Shown here: in pieces, positions 12,401 through 22,164 of the stretch
Layout: every line of letters starts with the position of its first letter
Numbering within the stretch: position 1 is the first letter of the stretch
NCBI GenBank assembly: GCA_949775045.1
Contig: OX459102.1
Location: forward strand, 9,209,738 to 9,273,737
Direction of reading: 5' to 3'
Length of the DNA: 64,000 bases
Origin: Metridium senile
Lineage: Eukaryota > Cnidaria > Anthozoa > Actiniaria > Metridiidae
Notes under the pieces: generated by a model
Seen by the model: the letters and a program-made list of their open reading frames with translations, nothing else
What the model was told of the DNA's origin: nothing
The model's database searches: none
Made by a program: the position numbers and the translations under genes

Positions 12401-15400
12401 GCAGTCAAAATTTACTGGAAATCATATTTTACGGTTTCTGCGTATCCAATTAGCTGGCCAAATTTTTTTCTTAGTTCCAGCCCTACTGTATGACAGTTCA
12501 AAAAAGTTACCTCAAGACGGTTGATAACAGCTGTCAGTCCATTCTGATATCCAGATGTATCAGTGTTTCCAATCCAGTCCATGATCCGTACACTCCTCGT
12601 TACAAACTACAACCACAAATACAAAACATTTCATTCATACATAATTTTATACATAAGAGAGCTAAATTTCAAAAGTTGAACTTCAAACTAAAACTCTAAT
12701 TTGTATTATAATGTGCCTATATGTCCAGGGCATGGTTCTTGGTGTCAGCCACACCCAACGATGCTGAACAACAGACTGGTTTGATATAGCATTGGTTTAA
12801 CGACCATGAACACAATATGGTATGTTCTGGAGATACCTACAATGCACTATTTTATAGATAATGTTGTCTTTTGTAACTTTAGCTTGCTATCAATAAAATC
12901 AATCAAAGTTATCTTCATCCTCCTCACCATCACTATTATCATCATAATTTACCAAATATAATCATCTAGTATACATGCTTACTACAAATTTCCTCTCAAT
13001 TGAAAGCTATCAGCAGTATGTACAATATACAATTCTTATCACCATTGATCGTCATCACCATCTGGCATCAAAAACATCATCCTCACCATCATCAACACCA
13101 TCATCATCAACGCCATCATCATCAACACCATCATCATCAACATCATCATCATCATCATCAGCATCAGCATCCCCACCACCACAATCAGTGTCTACCATCA
13201 TCATCATTATAAATCACCATTGATCATCATCACCATCTGGCATCATAAACATCGTCATCATAATCATCCCCACCACAACAATCAGTGTCTACCATCATCA
13301 TCATTGTCACAATTGATCATTATCACCATCTGGCATCATAAACATCGTCATCACCACCATCATCATTACCATCAACATCATCATAAACATTATCATCACC
13401 ATCATCCCCACCACAACAATCAGTGTCTACCATCATCACCACGATATTTAAATGCGACTTACTGTTAAATGGTCATCATCACCAGAATATTCAATCACTC
13501 TGAGTAACGACTCAACAAGTCCACTGGATACGAGAGCATCATTTCCTGCAAGCAAACCATAACCATACACTCCTATAAAGACATGATTAAGTGAAATACC
13601 TAGTATGCTTAAAACTATCAGTAGATTTTGTAGATTAAGGACTGTTTCACACAGTGACATAGGCATAAGAGCTATAACATATGCAGCATGACTAAGAACA
13701 AACTCCAAACTAAAACCCCAATTTTTATTATAGAGTTTATGATTAAAAGCAATCAATGTGCATGAATGTCCAGGGCGTGGTTCTTGGTGTCAGCCACACC
13801 CAACGATGCTGAACAACAGACAGATTTGATATAGCATTGGTTTAACGACCATGAACACAATATATATGGTATGTTCTGGAGATACCTACAATGCATTATT
13901 TTATATAAACTGTATACAGCATAATATTTAAAAATGAAGAGGCTGCCAGCATGCTCTGCTGAGTTATACAGCATGTAACACTGGTTCACTCTTCACAATC
14001 CTTATCTTTATGTTACACAGGCTCACACTTCACAATATTTGTGTTTTTGCTAATGTCACCTTGTCAACCAGTCCTAAGAGTTGTCATTGATAAAGGAACT
14101 TACCCACTTCAAAACATGCAAAATGATAAACAAAGGAAAACAAAGCAGTTGAGAATGACATGGGATATGGAGTCTTGGAAGAATCTGGAACAAACATATA
14201 CAGAATCACACATAAATTTTTGAATATCAATAACAAAATGAATTGTAGTTAATAGTCCCCTTCACAGTTCCCTGCGCCATCTTGAAAGGTAGCCTTGCAT
14301 TTACTTTGAAGCAAGGACAGCATTGAGCTTGCAATGATAGAGACCTTTAATATTCTCACGTGAGAGTTATTCCTGTTTTTTTTATCAATGCAAACTCAAA
14401 GTTTGTCGCTCTACAATGCAAAGTCCTGTATACCTTTCAAGATGGTGCAGGGATTTGTGAAGTGAACTATTAATTGAGGATGCAACAGAAATTACTAAAA
14501 CACTAAACACGTACCTGTCAAAGTCTGGATACAAGTACGCATCAGTGTAGGCAGAAAACCATGGTATGACGACATCCCAGCACATTCAACAATAGTGTTC
14601 AACCTGTAACAGTGAAAGGGTTACATACATTTTTATCTCACATCACATAAAATACAGCCAATCATGACACTTGAAAGGCTATGTATATTCAGCAGTAGAC
14701 GACTGCCTCTTCCCTTGAGACATTGCAGGTTCTCTCTATTTTACATGATGTGGGATAAGGCCTATAGGCTTGTGTGTATACTAGAAAATACAAGTGATTC
14801 GTGGGATATTCTATGGTATGCCACTCAAAAACATTGTATAACTAGAATGTATAGCATACTATTGTACTGGTAATTGATCATACTGTATGTACCTTGGGTT
14901 GAATTGCAGATGAATCACTGATGTCAAAAGTCTTATGCCAGCTGTCTTTATATCCTACATAAAATGAACACATGAAAAGATGAATGGATGAATAAATTGG
15001 ATGGATGAATGGATGGATGGATGGATGAATAAATAAATGGATGGATGAATGGATGAATGAATAAATGGAAGGATGAATGAATGAATGGATGAAAAAATAA
15101 ATGGATGGATGAATGAATGAATAGATTAATAAGTGTACATATGTATGTGTGAACCAACAGGGGTATAAATGAAATCATAGATAGATGGATGGATGGATTG
15201 ACAGATGAATGGACATATGTATGTATGAATTGACGAATAAAGTGATGTATAAATAAATGGATGGATAGTTGGATGAACATTTGGATGGATAGTTGGATGG
15301 ATAGTTGGATGAATGGATGATTAAATGAATGAATAAATCAACCGATCAATTAATCATCGAAAATGAGCATTCCAATCAACTCACCAATAGTTTTGGGACC

Positions 15401-18400
15401 TCAAGCTGCAATAATTCCACCACCTCTTCTTCAAAACCCTGATACATGAGTGACTTTTGGATATCTTGACTCACATTGGAATACACTGAAACAAGAAACA
15501 ATCTATATTAGACAAAAAAGTAAAAGGGTGAGCATGCACACTCGAGCTGTGAACACCAGACTTTTTAGGTAGTTATTTCACACTGCTCAGTGGCAGAGCA
15601 TTGTGTCAATAGAGATCTTAAGATTTGAGGAAGACGATGAGCACAAGTACAAGTTTTCTGGATGAATCATACAGTCCAAGTTTTGAAAACTCATTCTATA
15701 CATTCCAAGTTTTGCTACAAAACTCTTTGTCATCCAAGAATGACCATGAGTTTTCAAACAAACATGACATTGTCACTGTCTGATGCATGCACACTAACAG
15801 CAAAAATCTAAAGGTCTCTAATAATCTCAACAATAGTCTGATGACGACTGCTTCAAACCCTCTAAAAATAAAGCATTGAGTTCAAATACGCTAAGTGTTC
15901 AAAATAATCTTACTATTCAAGTCTAATAAATTACTTACCCAAAACAGAGATTGCCCAAAGTCTTGCTTGAACACATTGTAATCTTTCTTCATAGACAGGA
16001 AAGTGTCTTGCTAGTCTTACTCTTGAAAATAACCCAATCTGAAAAAAAGGAAATGAGAGTCAATCGATAAATTTACAGTGTAGATATATGTTAATCAAAA
16101 TATCAAATAATTAGTACTTTGATATAACACATTAGTTTCACCATGCTTATGAATATCACTATGGTAATCATATCATTTATCAGTATCATAATCTTCATTG
16201 TCACCACCATTATTATTCATCACCATCATTCATTCTCACCGTCATTTTTGCCACTGTCATCATCATGATTCATCATCAACAACACTATCATCATCACTAC
16301 CATCATTCATCACCATCACTTTCATCAACATGATTCATCATCAATATTACTATCAACAACATCAACCTCACTATCATCATCATCATCACTACCATCATTC
16401 ATCACCATCACTTTCATCAACATGATTCGTCATCAATATTACGATCAACATCAATCTCACTATCATCATCATCATCATCAACAATCATCATTACCAGCAT
16501 CATCATCATTCATCATTGATCACTATCATCATCATCACCACCATCATAGCTGACATACCTGTTTGTCTGTAGGTACTTTATAATGACCCATCAACTGTTC
16601 CATAACTTCACTGGCATTTTCAGAAAACTGAAAATCACAGATAAATTATTAGATACATTAATAAAAGTACATTAGAAAAAATACATAAGAAAAATACAAA
16701 TAAAATAAGAATTACCTGATAGACTTTCTCTACATGGACAGCACAAATCTGACTCTCCCTCTCATGTTCCTTGATAAACAAAAATGACTTTAGTAGGTAT
16801 TTATAAAATACATGGAATAGAATTGATATTTTCAAAACAAACATACAAACAAACATACAACAAAACAAACATACAACCAAACAAACAAATTCACTTGATC
16901 TATTTTAAAATATTAATCTGTTGAAACTGTAGTTCTAACAACCTACAATGCAAAATACAATTTCGTAGTACACAGACACAAAATTAATATATTAATAATA
17001 ATAGACGAAGGGCTAAAGCTGGAAACGTCAATGTGTAGCAATGTGTAATAAACACATTGGATTCATCGGTGCCTATATGGCAGAATATTTAAGTTGAGAA
17101 TTCAATAAGAATGAAATTTGTAACACCGTAAAAAATGTTAACTTAGCTTTACTGATGTTTCAAGCTTTAGCCCTTTGTCAAAGTAAAATCAAAATTGGCT
17201 TACCACATGTTCATCTGTTTGTCCAGCCTCTTCATTTTGAGAATAAAACTCAAAATGAACATCCCCAGCACTTTCAGGGTATTCCTGTAATGTTTTATCC
17301 TTACAACATTCAGCCAGTGAATAGCCTCCATTCTTTCCTCCCCAGCTTTCTCCAATATGCAGTAGACGTTGCTGTAGAGGCTTTCGTTTGTCAGCTGGTA
17401 GTCTTGGTATAAAACTACACCGCTTGCTGAACACATATAGAAGACCTGTAAAAATAATGAAAATAAATCATAGGTAATAGAATGAAATTTACAGCACATT
17501 TTGTTATTCATTGCCATCATTATTATGACAAAAACATGTAGATAGTAAAATCAAATTTGTACAGGGATTCTGGCATTATGCGGAGGAAAAATCAAAATTA
17601 TGCGGAATTTTTCGGAAGATTATGCGGAAGAAACGATGAATTATGCAAAAAAATTATGCGGGATGACGTAATAATGCCAGAATCCCTGTTTGTAACACTG
17701 AGTAACACTGACAGTAAAAAGCTTAAAAAAATAGTTCTTTGTCGGAGAGCAAAAACTCAAAATGTCAGTAGTTAAGTTAACATTTTTTACAGTTAGAAAT
17801 TTCATTCTACTAGCTATTGGTCATGATAATGATGACAGTGAATAACAAATGTATTGTCTATGACGACAATGATATCAATGATGATGATGGTGGTGGTGAT
17901 GATAATGGTGGTGATGTTGATGGCAATCATAATCATAATCATTGTAACAATGTGAAATGCACTACACGATGTATATAAGCACAAAATATATTTAGATTGA
18001 ACAGCGATATATGGCATAATTACCTAAGACTGATAGAACGACTTCCATATCACTGGCACCAAGAAGAGTAATAAGGTGCTCAGCAGAGTTATACGCAGGT
18101 CTTGAGTATGCATGTTCAATGAGGAGAGCGGTAAAACGCAAAACTTGGTTCACAAGTTCTCGTTTCTCTACAGCAACTTCAGGTCCTTCTAGTTCATCTA
18201 GTTTATCATAAGTCAATATCCATGCACTGCCGTTAGCTGGTTTGGCAACATTGCAGAGGATACCATCAAATCTATCCAGAACATCCGCCCAATGGCCCAG
18301 GTCACACTGAAAAAGTTAACAAGGATGAGTTGTGATTATCTAGGTGTGTGCAGTCTTGAGAAAGTCTGTCTGTGTTAGTGAATTACGTTACAATAGTTTA

Positions 18401-21266
18401 AACCAAGGTGTAAGTGATGATGGTGAGTTGTGATCATCTGGTTGTGTGTAGGTGGAAGACTGTCTGTGTTAGCGAATTACGTTAGAATAGTTTAAACCCA
18501 GGTGTAAGTGATGGTGTAAGCAATGGCCGTATTTACTTGAATAAGCGCTGCAGTGCTAATTAAATTTTTCTCGATCTCACTGTCCCCTTCTTGATCAGAA
18601 CTACGGATATTAGGGAGCTAACGTAATGGGCGAATGGTGAAATATAATTACTTTGAACTGAAGAATAAAGCTTTTGATAAAAAATGTATTTAAGGTGGTA
18701 GGAATGGCTAAAGTACATGTCATTTGACAAACTATTACTGAAAATGTAATAATAATATATCAATAATTATTACATAAACAGATACTACATATAATGTTCC
18801 CGCTAAAAACGTATTGGAAGGTGTGAAATTTCACACCTAAGGTGTCAAAAAACGCAAAGGAAACCCAGGGCTTAAAAATGATTTATTCGAAATATATCGT
18901 CAGGAAAAAAATATTTTGAAAATTAAATTTTGTATATGTGAATTTCAGGCAAAAAAGAAACTTTTCACCGCAGCCCTGAGCAAAAATAAATTTACGCGAG
19001 ATATGAGCGATATTTGACTTTGGCTGGTCGCTAAAGGTTAACAATAAAATATTTTGCTCAGGGCTGCGATGAAAAGTTTCTTTTACGTTTAAATTACTTA
19101 TGTGCCAAGTTTCATACTTCTACGTTATAATTTTGGTTTATTTTTGGTGATTTTAGTAGCCTAAGGTCCGCTATTTACTGTTAAACTTGCCTATAAAACG
19201 CTCACAGCGATTCAAATGGCCGCCATTTTGATTCATATGTTTTGAAATCAATTCAGGTTCGTTTTTCAATCGATGTTGGTCCGTAAAACATCCGAATATC
19301 ACGAGTAAAGGCCGAATTCACGACGATTTCATGAATCCATGCGATGCGGTCAAAACAAATGACGTAATTCATAGTAACGGATATAGCACATGCGCAGATT
19401 TCAAACCAGCAGGACGCCCATCCGCAGTGGATTTGCGTGACAACAACATCTCTTCTTGTTACTTGAAATAACTTCAAATTTTTCTTAGGAAAGAAATGTT
19501 TTACGACGGAAACTGGTCTCTAGATGCTCAATCTTTACGTGGTGCCGCTCTGGAGTGTTAATAACCAGTGAATACCTCACAAATCTTGGCTTGAAAATCG
19601 AGAGGATTTCAATGAGTTTCAAAGGGTTTCAATTTCATAACAGTTAGATGATATCTTATTTCAATATGGCGATCGCAAATGGCGGATTTAGTTACGACAA
19701 ATTCATTGATTTTATATGATATTTCGCAACAAAAATGGCAAAGTTTATTGATAGAAATGTTTTAATATCAAATATGAATTGATGTAAATCGAAAAATTAT
19801 AGTGCATTTCAGCCATTCCAACCATCTTAAAATTCTGTTCTAGAGTAACATTATAGCATTTAAGTGCAGTAATTATTTGGGGGGGGGGGAGCGCTTATTC
19901 AAGTAAATACAGTATGTGAGAATTACAATACTGAGTTTACTCCTGTTGTTTGCCTTGTGTTGGCTCATTCAAGAGATAGTGGTCAGTATTTATTAACAAT
20001 TAACCACTAAAGGCAAAGTGAATATTGGTGAATAAAAATAATGATATTCACAGAGCCTGAGGTGGATACTTGTCTTAGTATTACTGCGGTTTTCATCTAT
20101 CTGCAAACTCAGACATTCCAACGGCTAGCTGTGAAATATGCATTTGGCTGCTGCTAATTACTTGGCACCTTTAATGTTTTTGATTGACGGCAGCCAAAAA
20201 ACGTATTTCACAACTACCAGTTGGAATGTCTGAGTACGCAATATTTTCTATAATCACTTGTGTATCTATAATAATGATATTTATTATATCTATTTTGTCA
20301 ATCAAGGTCCATTTCAGACGTCAAACTTTTGCCATGTTGAATATAATTGCCTTTAAAGCCAGCGGCTAAGAAAAGGCTGATAACTACCATATAAGGTATC
20401 AGCTCTTTTACTTAGTGCCAGGAGACGATGTGTGTTGAGTTTGGTCAACATATTACTAAGTTCGACGAAACAAGGCAATTAGATATGACTCAGCAAAAAA
20501 TTGCAATTCAGCAAACACTTGGCATAATACAAGTCTGTTAGATACACAGATACAAACTTAAAGAAATACAGAAATAATACCTATAAAAACATGTTTTGTA
20601 CATATCCTTTTTCGAATACAACACATTGTGAATAATAATGAAAATTGTACAGTTTTTCACAAACATAAATTCACAAGATTTGCAGTACATATATCAGATA
20701 TTTATTTTTCAAACTACCCCTCTAAATGAATATCATATCACTTGAATACGAAAATTTCACGAGATTATAAGCTGATTTCGTCCATTTTATTAATCTCAAC
20801 AGCAAACTTTCTCAGCCAATGACGCAATGAGCATTTGCTCAGAGCAAAAAGCAAACACATAAGAAAACACACCAAGCACAAACAGGTTTTAGTAAGTAAT
20901 ATTTTGCACATTTACAGAGTTATTGTTGAGATGTAGAAAAGTTAAACCTACCTTCCCATAAAACCACGTGTCAACTGATTTTAAAACGTTTACGAGGTCC
21001 CCATCCTTGGCTTCACTCAGTCTTTCAATCAAACGTTCGCACTCTGGCGCCTTGAGCAAGAAAATAAATAATATATCAGTCAAACGACTCTTGAAACCTT
21101 GAATATAAAAGCATTACCTTGAAAAAATGTGTGGATTAAAACATAACTTTTTAGCTGGCATGATACATGACTGTACTAGAAGCTTAACAACAAGAAGCAC
21201 TGAAGGTTTTTATCTACTTACTGGCTGAGAATGGCTTTTCCTTATCTTGCTCCGATCAATTTTCAT
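281..21266 (-). CDS. HUWE1: HUWE1, HECT-type E3 ubiquitin ligase, N-terminal part (22 exons, runs off the left edge)
   Basis: Exons in transcript order: 21222-21266, 20952-21050, 18024-18306, 17204-17445, 16716-16769, 16559-16627, 15939-16038, 15385-15485, 14893-14954, 14515-14603, 14104-14184, 13463-13545, 12511-12606, 5918-6284, 5714-5794, 5137-5243, 4558-4735, 3609-3945, 3481-3538, 2598-2774, 1461-1706, about 281-464. All junctions are GT/AG and keep phase, giving about 1,046 residues. The start [10 protein letters not shown] and stretches such as [61 protein letters not shown] and [20 protein letters not shown] match the HUWE1 family along its whole N-terminal armadillo-like region (DUF908, then DUF913). 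The UBA, WWE, BH3 and C-terminal HECT parts lie beyond the window. The family ubiquitinates MCL1, p53, histones and others; that is family knowledge. An in-frame TAA lies eight codons upstream of the chosen ATG. Confidence 0.95.
475..1075 (+). repeat. GAAT/GGAT/AAAT tetranucleotide array with a 126-bp higher-order unit
   Basis: In HUWE1 intron 21. AATAATATTAAATGAACAAA recurs at 714, 840 and 966, so blocks of 126 bp were duplicated. The array begins 11 nt from the exon 22 acceptor. Confidence 0.85.
1083..1238. mobile_element. 156-bp MITE in HUWE1 intron 21
   Basis: Inverted ends TTACAGCGCAACGCGTAAAA; the inner arms also pair (GTATGG.CACTGA, GATCGAT). The termini resemble those of the 4192-4473 element. 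Confidence 0.75.
1719..2110 (+). repeat. ATC-type microsatellites (HUWE1 intron 20)
   Basis: Two blocks of ATC/ATT triplets with some ATCATG runs. The rest of the intron (2111-2597) holds no feature I recognise. Confidence 0.75.
2789..3445 (+). repeat. GAAT/GGAT/AAAT tetranucleotide array (HUWE1 intron 19)
   Basis: Imperfect 4-bp repeats fill the intron between exons 19 and 20 almost from splice site to splice site. Long frames in it (IHSFIHLFI) are repeat artefacts. Confidence 0.85.
3609..3945 (-). CDS. HUWE1: HUWE1 exon 18 with acidic tail
   Basis: It starts with [17 protein letters not shown], which is nearly invariant in the family. It then runs into a low-complexity acidic segment ([13 protein letters not shown]) that corresponds to the acidic patch of vertebrate HUWE1. 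It ends in phase 2, matched by the 58-nt exon at 3481-3538 ([12 protein letters not shown]). Confidence 0.92.
4075..4545 (+). repeat. CACA-type simple repeat split by the 282-bp MITE
   Basis: 4075-4191 (CACATCA, AACCA words) and 4480-4545 (CACAC) flank the MITE next to HUWE1 exon 17. Confidence 0.8.
4192..4473. mobile_element. 282-bp MITE in HUWE1 intron 17
   Basis: Ends TTACAGTGYGACTCGCCGTA inverted; inner arms ATTTTTGACATTATTTTGAC also pair. ATCACA flanks both sides, but the host is a CACATCA-type repeat, so the duplication is not certain. Confidence 0.8.
5240..5700 (+). repeat. GAT-type microsatellite, partly with a ~120-bp repeated block (HUWE1 intron 15)
   Basis: AAAGATGATCACAATCATRA followed by TGGTGATTATAATRACAATA recurs twice. 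It starts about 15 nt from the exon 15 donor. Confidence 0.8.
5918..6284 (-). CDS. HUWE1: HUWE1 exon 14, linker into DUF913
   Basis: It begins [10 protein letters not shown] after a 6.2-kb intron that contains the Ngaro element. It has a proline-, methionine- and acid-rich linker (repeated PMETEQ, MEVDES motifs) and then the conserved [19 protein letters not shown]. The linker is longer and more repetitive than in vertebrates. It ends in phase 1 at the donor gtaagaag. Confidence 0.92.
6314..6893. mobile_element. 580-bp MITE with 6-bp target duplication (family CAGGGATTC)
   Basis: The ends are CAGGGATTCTGGCATTATGC and its reverse complement, flanked by TATAGT on both sides (6308-6313, 6894-6899). 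Non-coding. The 6-bp duplication and CAGGG terminus suggest a hAT-like family with 6-bp duplications; IS3EU and Dada are alternatives. Confidence 0.85.
6905..7083. mobile_element. Palindromic element in HUWE1 intron 13
   Basis: The left arm TGTGTCTATATATTGTGATA and the right arm (reverse complement TGTGTCAATATACTGTGATA) continue through GGGAGCT.TAGAGCA. It lies between the 580-bp MITE and the Ngaro element. Confidence 0.7.
7194..7325 (+). repeat. Ngaro terminal repeat A1
   Basis: 132 bp identical by eye to A2 at 11948-12079. It probably holds the promoter and 5' leader, since the gag ATG lies 150 nt downstream. Confidence 0.9.
7475..8713 (+). CDS. Ngaro gag-like protein
   Basis: A 412-residue frame from the first ATG ([11 protein letters not shown]). 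The N-terminal half is Ser/Thr/Ala/Pro-rich. The middle ([26 protein letters not shown]) resembles the structural proteins of DIRS-order elements. A C-terminal Cys/His cluster ([10 protein letters not shown]...C..RHICSAC.GDH..KAC) is the zinc-binding motif usual in these gag-like proteins. The open frame starts upstream of the ATG, but only with GTG. Confidence 0.85.
   Translation: MPRQTRNSLESIPSTTCSSSSDSGSSGIVPAMSGTPPTVSAPSTELVASLVEALKAPLSAMVQDAVQAANVGQAPCWSSASVISSSSTPLQAQTNHYAQSGSLPAWATAASSGLALTSTSTSHSAGAMAAPLAGTSITSVPSFVSCFSLPGALPNPPSTRSAPISSVWPVVDRLPGSIPLNQPFVVGPGYSPIPYKVVAQITAGKFVHFEELLPENILVNEPEPQLLFDGHLVFSPNTKRHKRQISDITSWGEAFTIYSLIVGKYFPDRKDDLLRYKLLIMRTYRQFAGNAWLNYDRAFRELAAAENRTTWSEMNVQLYNFHTAGAQVRSLAMAAPSQGKWEAQGNPVSKTHCYSWNAGQCIATSTTCRFRHICSACDGDHRRKACPHHRQPPHTEHSQSGEPDEIKRRKRY
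8959..10644 (+). CDS. Ngaro reverse transcriptase and RNase H
   Basis: The frame is open from at least 8959 to TAG at 10642-10644. The RT domain shows [35 protein letters not shown] and the catalytic HYLDDF (about 9703-9720). RNase H follows with its acidic residues in [16 protein letters not shown] and GVADALSRF. There is no ATG before the RT core. A good acceptor (TTATTTCTTGTAG, ending 9022) precedes the conserved start, so the frame may be reached by splicing from gag. The frame is +2 (equivalently -1) relative to gag. Confidence 0.92.
   Translation: MCWWRVIVVKTFCDSCILFLVESSPKLPSVADISPLNYNRFLYELQSHPDKQWVEFILHGILEGFKLGFNPAIKLKAVKKNKASAHQQAHIIDAYLDNEVQRGRLAGPFDLPPISPLQVSGFGVIPKKGQPGKWRLIFDLSSPLGYSVNDGINPGDCSLQYINLDDIVHMVAKLGRGALLAKFDIESAYRNVPIHPTDRHLLGMKWRSKYYVDLALPFGLRSAPFIFNSIASSVEWILRSNYDIPDILHYLDDFVLAGPPGSPLCHSRLSTATSVTADLGLPLHPDKCVGPATCLVVLGIEIDTLAETLRLPTEKFAAILELLRSWSSRKSCRKKELQSLIGVLHHACKVVWPGRTFLRRMIDLLKLFKRGDHPIRLNVEFRRDLQWWLKFFNQWNGISFFLIPSLVPPPTVCVGSDASGAIGYGAYLGAQWFNGKWLPQQLSLSIAYKELFPVVLAAHVWGYLWERQRVLFKVDNQSVVAILNSRTSRDPDIMALMRSLLFAAARFSFSFSAEHVPGVTNGVADALSRFHMQAFRNLAPHADHQPTVIPMQLLASLGAEL
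10533..11591 (+). CDS. Ngaro tyrosine recombinase
   Basis: The frame overlaps the end of the RT frame by about 110 nt, in the -1 register, and ends with TGA at 11589-11591. It has no ATG before the conserved N-terminal part ([15 protein letters not shown]), which suggests a frameshift from RT or a spliced mRNA. The catalytic set of the phage-integrase family is visible: Arg in GFLRSAEF, Lys in [12 protein letters not shown] in [11 protein letters not shown], and Tyr in YKQYIRTP. It replaces the DDE integrase of LTR elements. Confidence 0.9.
   Translation, partial: CSFSFSYAGLSQPGSTCRPPTNSDSHATPSFPGSRTLANQCLAYLSEGLAPSTRRCYTSAQHKFVTFCYQSGRLAPSGSPCPTDEWTLCLFATMLAESIRHPSIKVYLSAVRSLHIEQGMPDPLLNCLQLQRVLKGIKRVQGANISATRLPVSPEVLSIVRAGLNLSSFDDCMLWAACTLAYFGFLRSAEFTVPSLAAFDPAVHLSAQDITVDSTEAPTCLQVHVKASKTDPFRQGCHVYIGVGSPSLCAVRSVLCYLARRGNTSGPIFILSNGQPLTRQLVTDRLRAILKSAGVTGNYSSHSFRIGAATMAAKRGIPDHLIQVLGRWQSDAYKQYIRTPREAIVSASSKLA
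11814..11947 (+). repeat. Ngaro repeat B1
   Basis: 134 bp repeated as B2. It ends gcgacaagttaa and is directly joined to A2, as in other split-direct-repeat elements. Confidence 0.9.
11948..12079 (+). repeat. Ngaro repeat A2
   Basis: Second copy of A, abutting B1 with no gap. A 69-bp segment (12080-12148) separates it from B2. Confidence 0.9.
12149..12282 (+). repeat. Ngaro repeat B2 (right end)
   Basis: Second copy of B. The intron sequence resumes with tgactattatt. Confidence 0.9.
12685..12858 (+). repeat. Direct repeat, left copy (flanks HUWE1 exon 12)
   Basis: ATGTCCAGGGCATGGTTCTT...GCCACACCCAACGATGCTGAA...GTTTAACGACCATGAACACAA: about 140 bp is near-identical to 13766-13905, 1,045 bp away, with weaker similarity on its left. 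Confidence 0.75.
12900..13440 (+). repeat. ATC/CAC microsatellite with a ~100-bp repeated block (HUWE1 intron 12)
   Basis: ACAATCAGTGTCTACCATCA recurs at about 13180, 13279 and 13419. The array ends about 20 nt from the exon 12 donor. Confidence 0.8.
13706..13905 (+). repeat. Direct repeat, right copy
   Basis: Partner of 12685-12858. The two flank exon 12 (13463-13545) and a CAT-type microsatellite. Whether they are two insertions or one local duplication is not clear. Confidence 0.75.
14251..14471. mobile_element. 221-bp MITE in HUWE1 intron 10
   Basis: Inverted ends AATAGTCCCCTTCACAG and GCACCATCTTGAAAGGTA. A second member lies at 33807-34186. Confidence 0.75.
14965..15345 (+). repeat. 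GGAT/GAAT tetranucleotide array (HUWE1 intron 8)
   Basis: The array begins about 40 nt from the exon 8 donor and ends close to the exon 9 acceptor. Confidence 0.85.
15486..15938. other. HUWE1 intron 7, nothing recognisable
   Basis: 453 nt of AT-rich intron without a repeat, hairpin or frame that I can support. Confidence 0.6.
16180..16548 (+). repeat. ATC microsatellite (HUWE1 intron 6)
   Basis: It contains a duplicated block (ATTCATCACCATCACTTTCA). It reaches within 12 nt of the exon 6 donor. Confidence 0.8.
17002..17030 (+). ncRNA. Decayed hammerhead-type motif, dispersed copy 1
   Basis: GACGAAGGGCTAAAGCTGGA followed by AACGTC: part of the CUGANGA box, an extra A, stem II GGGC/GCTG, GAAA, and self-complementary ACGT before C. 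The first two core bases (CT) are changed to TA, so it is presumably inactive. The motif is typical of Penelope-like element repeats. Confidence 0.5.
17110..17186 (-). repeat. Member of the dispersed family next to HUWE1 exon 4
   Basis: On the minus strand: TTGACAAAGGGCTAAAGCTT then GAAACATCAGTAAAG, ending GTGTTACAAATTTCATT. Another part (17689-17812) is broken by the 127-bp MITE. Confidence 0.6.
17562..17688. mobile_element. 127-bp internally deleted member of the CAGGGATTC MITE family
   Basis: Same ends as the 580-bp copy; flanked by TTTGTA on both sides (17556-17561, 17689-17694). It is inserted into a dispersed repeat that normally reads aaatttgtaacac. Confidence 0.85.
18326..18510 (+). 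repeat. Two tandem copies of a ~97-bp unit
   Basis: The unit GAGTTGTGATYATCTRGKTG...GTCTGTCTGTGTTAG.GAATTACGTTA...GTTTAAACC occurs twice, next to HUWE1 exon 3. Confidence 0.7.
18529..19910. mobile_element. 1.38-kb inverted-repeat element with two nested palindromes (HUWE1 intron 2)
   Basis: Outer ends GTATTTACTTGAATAAGCGC, inverted. Inside lies 18690-19830 with ends TTAAGRTGGTNGGAATGGCT, and inside that a hairpin (about 18951-19090) with arms AAGAAACTTTTCA.CGCAGCC. No open frame is recognisable as a transposase. Confidence 0.65.
20108..20234. repeat. 127-bp hairpin in HUWE1 intron 2
   Basis: CTCAGACATTCCAACGGCTA and its near reverse complement, then GTGAAATA/TATTTCAC and GGCTGC/GCAGCC. Probably a small palindromic transposon. 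Confidence 0.6.
21222..21266 (-). CDS. HUWE1: HUWE1 first coding exon
   Basis: Fifteen codons, [15 protein letters not shown], followed by the donor gtaagtag. The ATG aligns with the family start and is the first one after an in-frame stop. The 5'UTR and any non-coding first exon must lie to the right of 21266; I could not place them. Confidence 0.88.
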
Positions 21267-22164
21267 CTCTAGCAGCCTCTTAAAACTTTACTTGATACCT
21301 TTATTGTTAAACGACAGTGCATATTGGTGAAGATGCCAGGCTTTGAAGCGTTGTGAAGACTTTTTGTAAAGTACCAGAGTACAAAAATGTATGGCGAAAG
21401 TTCAACGTACGGACCAAGAAGCGAGTTTTTGTAAGCCTTAAAACCAACTTTCCTTGAAACCTTTCAACTTATCCAGCCCGTTTATAACCAAATATAAACT
21501 TAGCTTTTCAAAGAGTTGTCTTTTTAGTTACAGTCGTGCAAACAGGAGATAGTTAAAGCATTTTAAAACCGGTAGTTTTTTCACTGTCTCATAATGATTC
21601 ATTCAACATGGCGTGCACACTAACATCAAAGCGAGGTTCACCAACAAATTACCCAGAATGCCACATAATATCCAGACAAGAAAAATGCTGACGTCAAATG
21701 TTGAATAAAAAAATTAAAAATATAAATGAATAAATAAAATAAAACAAATATATAAGTGAAAATTGCAGATAAAGTGAACATCAGACAATTAAACCGTAAT
21801 ATAAATAAAGATATCGAATCATTTACCATCACCAAAGGGTCTCGAATTCTACAAGGAAAAAAAGAGGGAAAAAGTGGGACGATTCCTCCGATATACGAGA
21901 CATATATAGGATGAAGAATTTAGTCCTAATACGCGCTATCCCGACAGAAAACCTAACTTGCGCTAGTCAAAAGACGGGGAGGTAGGGAAAAGAACCAGCG
22001 GCTATATATAAACGGTTAACCACCTTTGCGCTAACGTACTATGCAACTATCGATTTCTTCATAATAGTCTTTGTTGGTCCTCAACCTTTTAATTTTTTTA
22101 AGCTTCTCCTAAGCTTTCGGCCTTCGCGGATTTCTTTTTTGTTTTTCTTTTTAACAAAAATAAC

